64,000 bases of DNA. Source: Massospora cicadina (lineage: Eukaryota > Entomophthoromycota > Entomophthoromycetes > Entomophthorales > Entomophthoraceae). The stretch is from NCBI GenBank assembly GCA_022478985.1, contig JAKSZP010002656.1:1-64000 (forward strand). The letters are read 5' to 3'. The notes below the pieces were generated by a model, which saw only the letters and a list, made by a program, of their open reading frames with translations, was not told where the DNA came from and made no database searches. Of the stretch, positions 59,236-64,000 are shown one piece after another (positions within the stretch are counted from its first letter, which is position 1; every line of letters begins with the position of its first letter). The translations under genes were made by a program, and so were the position numbers.

Positions 59236-60919
59236 GGTTGTGGAAATTATAAATGATAACATTATCTAGTTTTGATTATTTAAGCTTCAATTTATTTCTT
59301 ATAGGTTAATATATTTTTTATTTGCTCTTAGATTAAGCTTTGAGATGATAATTTATTTACAGTCATCGATTTGGTGATAATAACTCATCAAATAGTTGAA
59401 CAAATTTACAAAGTATCTGTATTCAATGAAATTTACAATTACAATTTTGTTGAGGATTGTTGCCAACCTTGTGTATATGAGTAACACAGCTTAGATAGAG
59501 AAATTACTCATGGGAAATTGTCAGTTTTAGTAGAATACTTTAGTGGGTTAAAATGGCAATTAAATATGCTATTCATCATGAAAATTCAGCTAGAGTCTTT
59601 CCCAAAATTGAGCCAATATCTCTTTTTGTCAGCTTGTCATGCTGAGTACATCATGATTACCATTATTACCCTAACACACGTCCTCCAATACTATCGCCTA
59701 TATATGCCTTAATTTACATAGTAAAATAAACCTTAGAATTTAAATCTATAATTGTAGTGTTGTTTTTTTCTGCTTTTAGATGAAGAGAACTCATCTGTAT
59801 AAGTTTTAATTGCTAAAAGTGAGGCTAAAATCACTTGTTACTTGGGACCATCTAGTACTAAAAAAAATCACTTGTTACCATATTAATTGTAGGAGTGGGG
59901 CTAAAGTCACTTACACCATCAATAATTGCCAGAGTAGGCCGAATTTACTCAACATTCAAGGCTCAACTAGGCTAGTTGTCTTTATACAACCAGCAAGTTT
60001 ATATATTATTTCATAACAACAATTTTATTGAATCTGTGCATCAATAAAGACCCAGGAGTTTTTACACTTAGAGCTTACTACTGGGGAAGAGTATAGTTTT
60101 TCAAATTTTAATAACTCTGTACTATTTCAACAATATGGAGCACATGAAAAACTAGGAGGTGGGATTTCCAGCAGCCCACCAGGGAAATATCCTCTTAGGA
60201 GGCGGGTATGCTGGTGTATCACAAATACATTCATATATCAACCATTGGAGTGAGTGAAAATGCAGTGACCATTTACAAACCACCCTCAGAGAAAATTAGG
60301 GACAGATTGAATAAAATTAGTGAGATACTGATGATAGTTTTCATATTTTTCCCACTGATAACCTGGATCAGAGCTGTGGGTTATTTCACACTTTGAATCA
60401 GGAGGAGCGAAGATGGCATTTAGAGAGATTTTCTGCACATGAATAAATTGACTCTCTCAGTATTTAATTCTATTGGTAACATTAACAACTATGTTATCAA
60501 ATATGCATAGCTGACGACCCAAAAATGAGAATGAAAAAAGCCAACATCAGGCAGTGATCACCAATCTGGTTGCATACACACAAAGCATAATCTCTCAACA
60601 GCAAGTATTGGTGGTGCAATTGGACATCAGCTTCTGACAGATCTGTGAAGTGTTGGACTCCAAAGCCTGGTGTGTTCATCATTTGAATACATAAATTAAA
60701 ATATGGTGACTAAACTAAATATGAACTTTGAGGAATTGTTGAATAGGTTATTAATTGGCTTGGTGTCAACCGTTTTGGAAACATGATGTGTATAAACACT
60801 TCCAAAAGAAGAATTCAATATCACCAATTTGGTTCTAGCAGCCCACAACTGAGCCAATGGTTGCCACCTTCACCAAAACCACACCATTATTCTCAATTTG
60901 GTTAATGGAAGATGGAATA
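59236..60919. other. AT-rich sequence, no gene recognised
   Basis: Contains one micro-insertion (listed separately). An open frame at 60,208-60,396 (62 residues) has a hydrophobic stretch (ILMIVFIFFPLITWI) but no known family. The 5' LTR of the downstream gypsy relict should lie here or nearby; I could not delimit it. Confidence 0.4.
59842..59863 (+). repeat. 22-bp LINE-B 3'-end micro-insertion
   Basis: The insert reads TTGGGACCATCTAGTACT then A's, between perfect 15-bp repeats AAAATCACTTGTTAC at 59,827-59,841 and 59,864-59,878. Its extra TTGG at the 5' side matches LINE-B, as expected if the three inserts differ only in 5' truncation point. Confidence 0.85.
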
Positions 60920-60929
60920 TTAAGTGCGC

Positions 60930-62280
60930 CGTCAAAGATATGGAAAGACAATTTTGAGAAGCTTAAGGAGTAGATGAGAGCCAAAATTGATAAACTTTCA
61001 CAAGGAAGTAGCAATAATTACAAAATGCTTTAGAGTCAGCGACTCAATCCGAATTGAACTTGCTGAATTTCAAAGTCATTAAGTTAGATGCCGAAATGTT
61101 TAAATATAAAAAGAAAACTGTGATTTATATGACCGCTTATTCAATGTGCAAAAGGGAGAGAATTTACATAGGAAGGAAGTTGAAACCATTAAGAACCATC
61201 TCTGGAAGGAGAAGTAGAGAAAAACTGTCAACTTTGGGAAAATGACCAGAAGCGCGGGGGTTGGGAAAACAATATCCTTAGAAGGTTGGATAAATTCAAT
61301 AATTCCAAGTGTACTTGAACTCAGGATTAATATACAAGGCAGAATTATTTGAGGATGAATCAACGGCTTATAAATTAAAAAGTTGCACCAAAATCATGAC
61401 TCCATCCATCTGGGAAATGCCACCAACCATCTCAGCCATTTCAGAAGTAACAATTAAAAACCAGCATCAGTACACATACCAGTTAAAAATACCACACTGA
61501 TTATCATTAAAGCTTTAAAGAGCATGCCTAAGTTACCCATTTTCCATTGAGATAATGTGCCTGTCTTTTCCAGTTATTTGAAATGACCATGTATGGTTAC
61601 AGAGATTGTCAGAAAGCTGACATTGTCGTGAATTGCCTCAACACAGCGTATCAGAATTTAATCTTGCCCTATTTTTGAGGGGAAAATTGGAGCTATAAAG
61701 AGGAAAAAGGAGGCGATTATGAGGGGATTTAGGAGCCCAGAGAAAATGTCTGAACAAAAACAAGAATTCACGGTCATCCAGTTCAATAAAGATGAGATGG
61801 AGGGTGCATTCACCAATCATTTTTATGAGTGAGTTCATATTATCAGTGGAGCCAGTGCTATGAGAGATTTTGATGGAAGAATCGCCAGCAAGATGTGTTG
61901 CACACCTATAGAGATCTGAATTGTGTGATGGCGTCATCTCTTACTATTAAATATACCATTTCCCAGATAGTAGAGTATTTGAACGTGCTATCAGCGACTT
62001 TTTGATGCACCAAATTGGACCTAAAAACCAAACAGTCAGTTAAATAACAACAAGAGTTTGTGCCAATACCCCAATAAACCCAGATATTACAATAATTGGG
62101 GTAAGCAGATGAAGCATTTTGAAATATCTTGACCCCCAACAAACCACATTTGACTTGCAATAAGTGTGGCCAGCTGGACACTTTGCCAAAAATTGTGGAC
62201 AGCAAAAACCCAAAGATCAGGTTAACCTAGTTTGGCTCAAGGAGAAAAAGGAAAAGTCCAAAGGGCAGTGAAAAGATCAT
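60930..62280 (+). pseudogene. Gag of the right-edge Ty3/gypsy relict
   Basis: A helical N-terminal part near 60,935-61,020 (SKIWKDNFEKLKE, then MRAKIDKLSQGSSNNYKML). The capsid-like block lies at 61,560-61,680 (MTMYGYRDCQKADIVVNCLN, TAYQNLILPYF). A knuckle remnant at about 62,155-62,205 can be read across a one-base slip as C-x-K-C-x4-H-x4-C. Stops and frameshifts occur throughout. Confidence 0.7.
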
Positions 62281-62714
62281 GTGGTCTAGACGTGGGACAG
62301 TATAGAACTACAGGTGATCAATTTCCCCCTGGATAAACCTTATGATTCAGACTTGCTAAGCTATTCAAGGACAAACCATTGCTAGATACACTTCAGAAAG
62401 TTTAATAAGATGTAAAAGTGATAACTAAATTGAAATTGAAGGGATTGCCCCCAAAATTATGAAGGAGATAGCTCATTCATATGCTGGGCGAATAGTTGAG
62501 AAGGTCTGCAATGCTGAAGATGAAACCGACCTGTTAAATGCAAATTAGATGAGGTTACATATAGATTCTAATTGGTACTATCAGAGAGACATTTACTAGT
62601 ATATTATCCCAAATTATTCTCAAACTAGATTCAGCAAATGAATATGTCATACTTCAATGAACAATAGTCTATCTTATTTTTCTTTGTACAAATAAAAGAT
62701 ATTATGGTGATCTG

Positions 62715-63072
62715 AGTCACTGTCAGGGCAATCATAAACAGTGGAGTGCCAATTAACATTATTTTAATCAAATTTTTCAAAATTGAAGGCCAAACCGGTT
62801 ATAGAGCATTAGAAGCAGTATGGGTAGCCAGTCCTGACTCCACCACTTCTTCCAGGGCATATAGCGCTCTGCCTTTACAGTTTGGATCCTTGGTCATGTC
62901 GGCGCCAGAGATTGCCTTTGCCAACCAGAATTATGATAATTACATTAGTGCTGAATTTATGCTAAACTATGGGGAAAGTGTGACTTTAAAGAAGATACTT
63001 GTCAATTCTGGGGCAGACTTTGCCACTGATCTATCAATGAGAAGAGAAGGCACCCCTCAGAAAGAGAAATAA
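62715..63072 (+). pseudogene. Aspartic protease of the right-edge relict
   Basis: Begins VRAIINSGVPINIILI near 62,727. The catalytic triad is N-S-G in place of D-S-G, and an upstream TAA separates it from gag. Downstream are RAYSALPLQFGSLVMSAPEI and ANQNYDNYISAEFMLNYG, collinear with the copy at 1561-1974. It ends at a stop at 63,072. Confidence 0.75.
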
Positions 63073-63169
63073 TTTAATCAACCTGGTATACATGACAGAA
63101 TATTACTTGTTGAGTACAAATTAATCAGAATAAGGTCCAAAAGTTACCAAAATATGTGAATGAGAATTG

Positions 63170-64000
63170 TGGGATTCCAACCCAAGCTAAAGAAGATTTT
63201 CAATTCAACTGGGAATGCAGCAAGTCATGGATTCTGGGCTGACATTAGAGATCCTTTAGTAGCTGTGTGTGGAGGTCAAATCTCCTTGAGATGACCAAGG
63301 ATTAACCTTGGGTATCCTCAAAGATTTTAATCCATGGTCATGAGGAGATTTGTATCCTGTTGCTAGTATGAGAAATACTCCAATGGATGTCAAATGGCAC
63401 CAGGTTGTTGCACTATCCCAGTTGAATCTGGTAAAGAAATTTTTCTCCTTTTAAAAGTTCAAAGTATTTAATGAGGTAGGACTACCTAAAAAATCCAATG
63501 GGAATATTCATACATAAAGAAGAGAGATCAGTTAACTGGTTTGACGGAGGGCCATAATGACGGAGTTTTGGCCTTGTTTGAGAAGTACTAAGTTATTTTT
63601 GCGCAAGAAACCCATGATCTGGGGTGCGTGAAGTATTTGTTGCATTGAGTCAAAACAGGAGCGGCTGTACTTTTTTGGTTAGGACCAATTCAGAGGTCTT
63701 GAGCAACAGAGGCAGTTGTTGCTGAAGAAATCAAGAAGTTGTTAAAACATCGGATGCTTGAGCTGCTGTCCAGCCTGTGGGCGAGCCCTATACTGATATT
63801 TAATAAAAAAAAACCATATCAGATCAAGTCATGATTGATTACCAGCAGTTGAGCAAACTATGAAGAAGGATTTGTATCCCCTGTTGAGAATCATTGACGC
63901 GCTAGATCAATTGGGAGGATCCATATACTTCTATGCCATGAATTTGATCTCTGGCTATTTCAAATAGATATGACTACAGGGATCAAGAGAAGTGTTCAAT
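63170..64000 (+). pseudogene. dUTPase-like linker and RT N-terminal part, cut by the window end
   Basis: 63,170-63,430 is a decayed match to the linker at 1228-1530 (GIPTQAK, PWVSSKILIHGHEEICILLL). RT follows at 63,715-64,000: EEIKKLLKHRMLELLSSLWA, SPILIF, then KDLYPLLRIIDALDQLGGS and FYAMNLISGYF, where the usual M-D-L-x-S-G-Y has Asn for the first catalytic Asp. The sequence stops before the YxDD box. Confidence 0.75.

Larger units (their letters stand above)
60920..64000 (+). mobile_element. Ty3/gypsy relict, same family as 1-3690, cut by the window end
   Basis: A plus-strand element running gag, knuckle, protease, dUTPase-like linker, RT N-terminus, truncated by the window edge. Gag and protease blocks align with the minus-strand copy at 1.5-3.2 kb (MTMYGYRDCQKADIVVNCLN; SALPLQFGSLVMSAPEIAF). 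All frames are broken. No LTR was found upstream. Confidence 0.85.

Noticed and set aside
1..64000. CRISPR arrays, prokaryotic operons, phage or toxin modules
   Set aside because: No spaced direct-repeat arrays, ribosome-binding-site-led gene strings or relevant protein motifs were seen. The window is eukaryotic repeat DNA.

Overview
This window is a eukaryotic retrotransposon graveyard. I found no intact host gene, rRNA, functional tRNA, CRISPR array or prokaryotic feature in 64 kb. The DNA is mostly AT-rich, with GC-richer islands that coincide with non-LTR retrotransposons. Dense Ty3/gypsy wrecks plus L1-like LINEs with very short (about 90 bp) 5' leaders suggest a large repeat-rich genome. 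A fungus with an expanded genome (for example an entomophthoralean or a rust) is plausible, but the sequence alone does not settle the organism.

Layout. (1) 1-3.69 kb, minus: Ty3/gypsy relict (gag, protease, dUTPase-like linker, RT thumb, RNase H, connection), cut by the window edge and lacking the RT catalytic core. (2) 6.04-11.30 kb, plus: LINE-A copy 1. (3) 12.9-15.1 kb, minus: Ty3/gypsy integrase relict. (4) 19,742-26,214, plus: the one structurally complete LTR retrotransposon, with TGTCAGGA/TCCTGACA termini, near-matching 5-bp target duplications, PBS and PPT. Its 3' LTR is split by a 293-bp tRNA-derived SINE (minus) with its own 15-bp duplication. (5) 26.8-29.35 kb and 32.9-36.8 kb, plus: two more decayed Ty3/gypsy pol regions, the second interrupted by a GC-rich 1.6-kb segment. 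(6) 36,841-38,752, minus: ORF1-only LINE-C with duplications. (7) 40,586-45,858, plus: LINE-A copy 2 with a perfect 16-bp duplication. (8) 47.8-48.4 kb: integrase fragment. (9) 49.3-51.4 and 57.9-59.2 kb, plus: an old LINE-B copy split by (10) a full-length, much younger LINE-B on the minus strand (51,414-57,860, 15-bp duplication). (11) 60.9-64.0 kb, plus: another Ty3/gypsy copy of the same family as region 1, cut by the window edge.

How the parts work together. The LINEs would supply the endonuclease/RT machinery. The SINE ends in the same 3' tail as LINE-C, as expected if it borrows a LINE's enzyme. All three LINE families share a 5'-terminal motif and an ORF1p layout. ORF1 and ORF2 are either separated by 6 nt (LINE-A) or overlap as ATGA (LINE-B), which suggests termination-reinitiation.

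The most striking signal is a set of three tiny insertions (19, 21 and 22 bp). Each is just the last bases of the LINE-B 3' end plus a few A's, and each is flanked by a 13-16 bp target-site duplication. They look like target-primed reverse transcription that stopped almost immediately.
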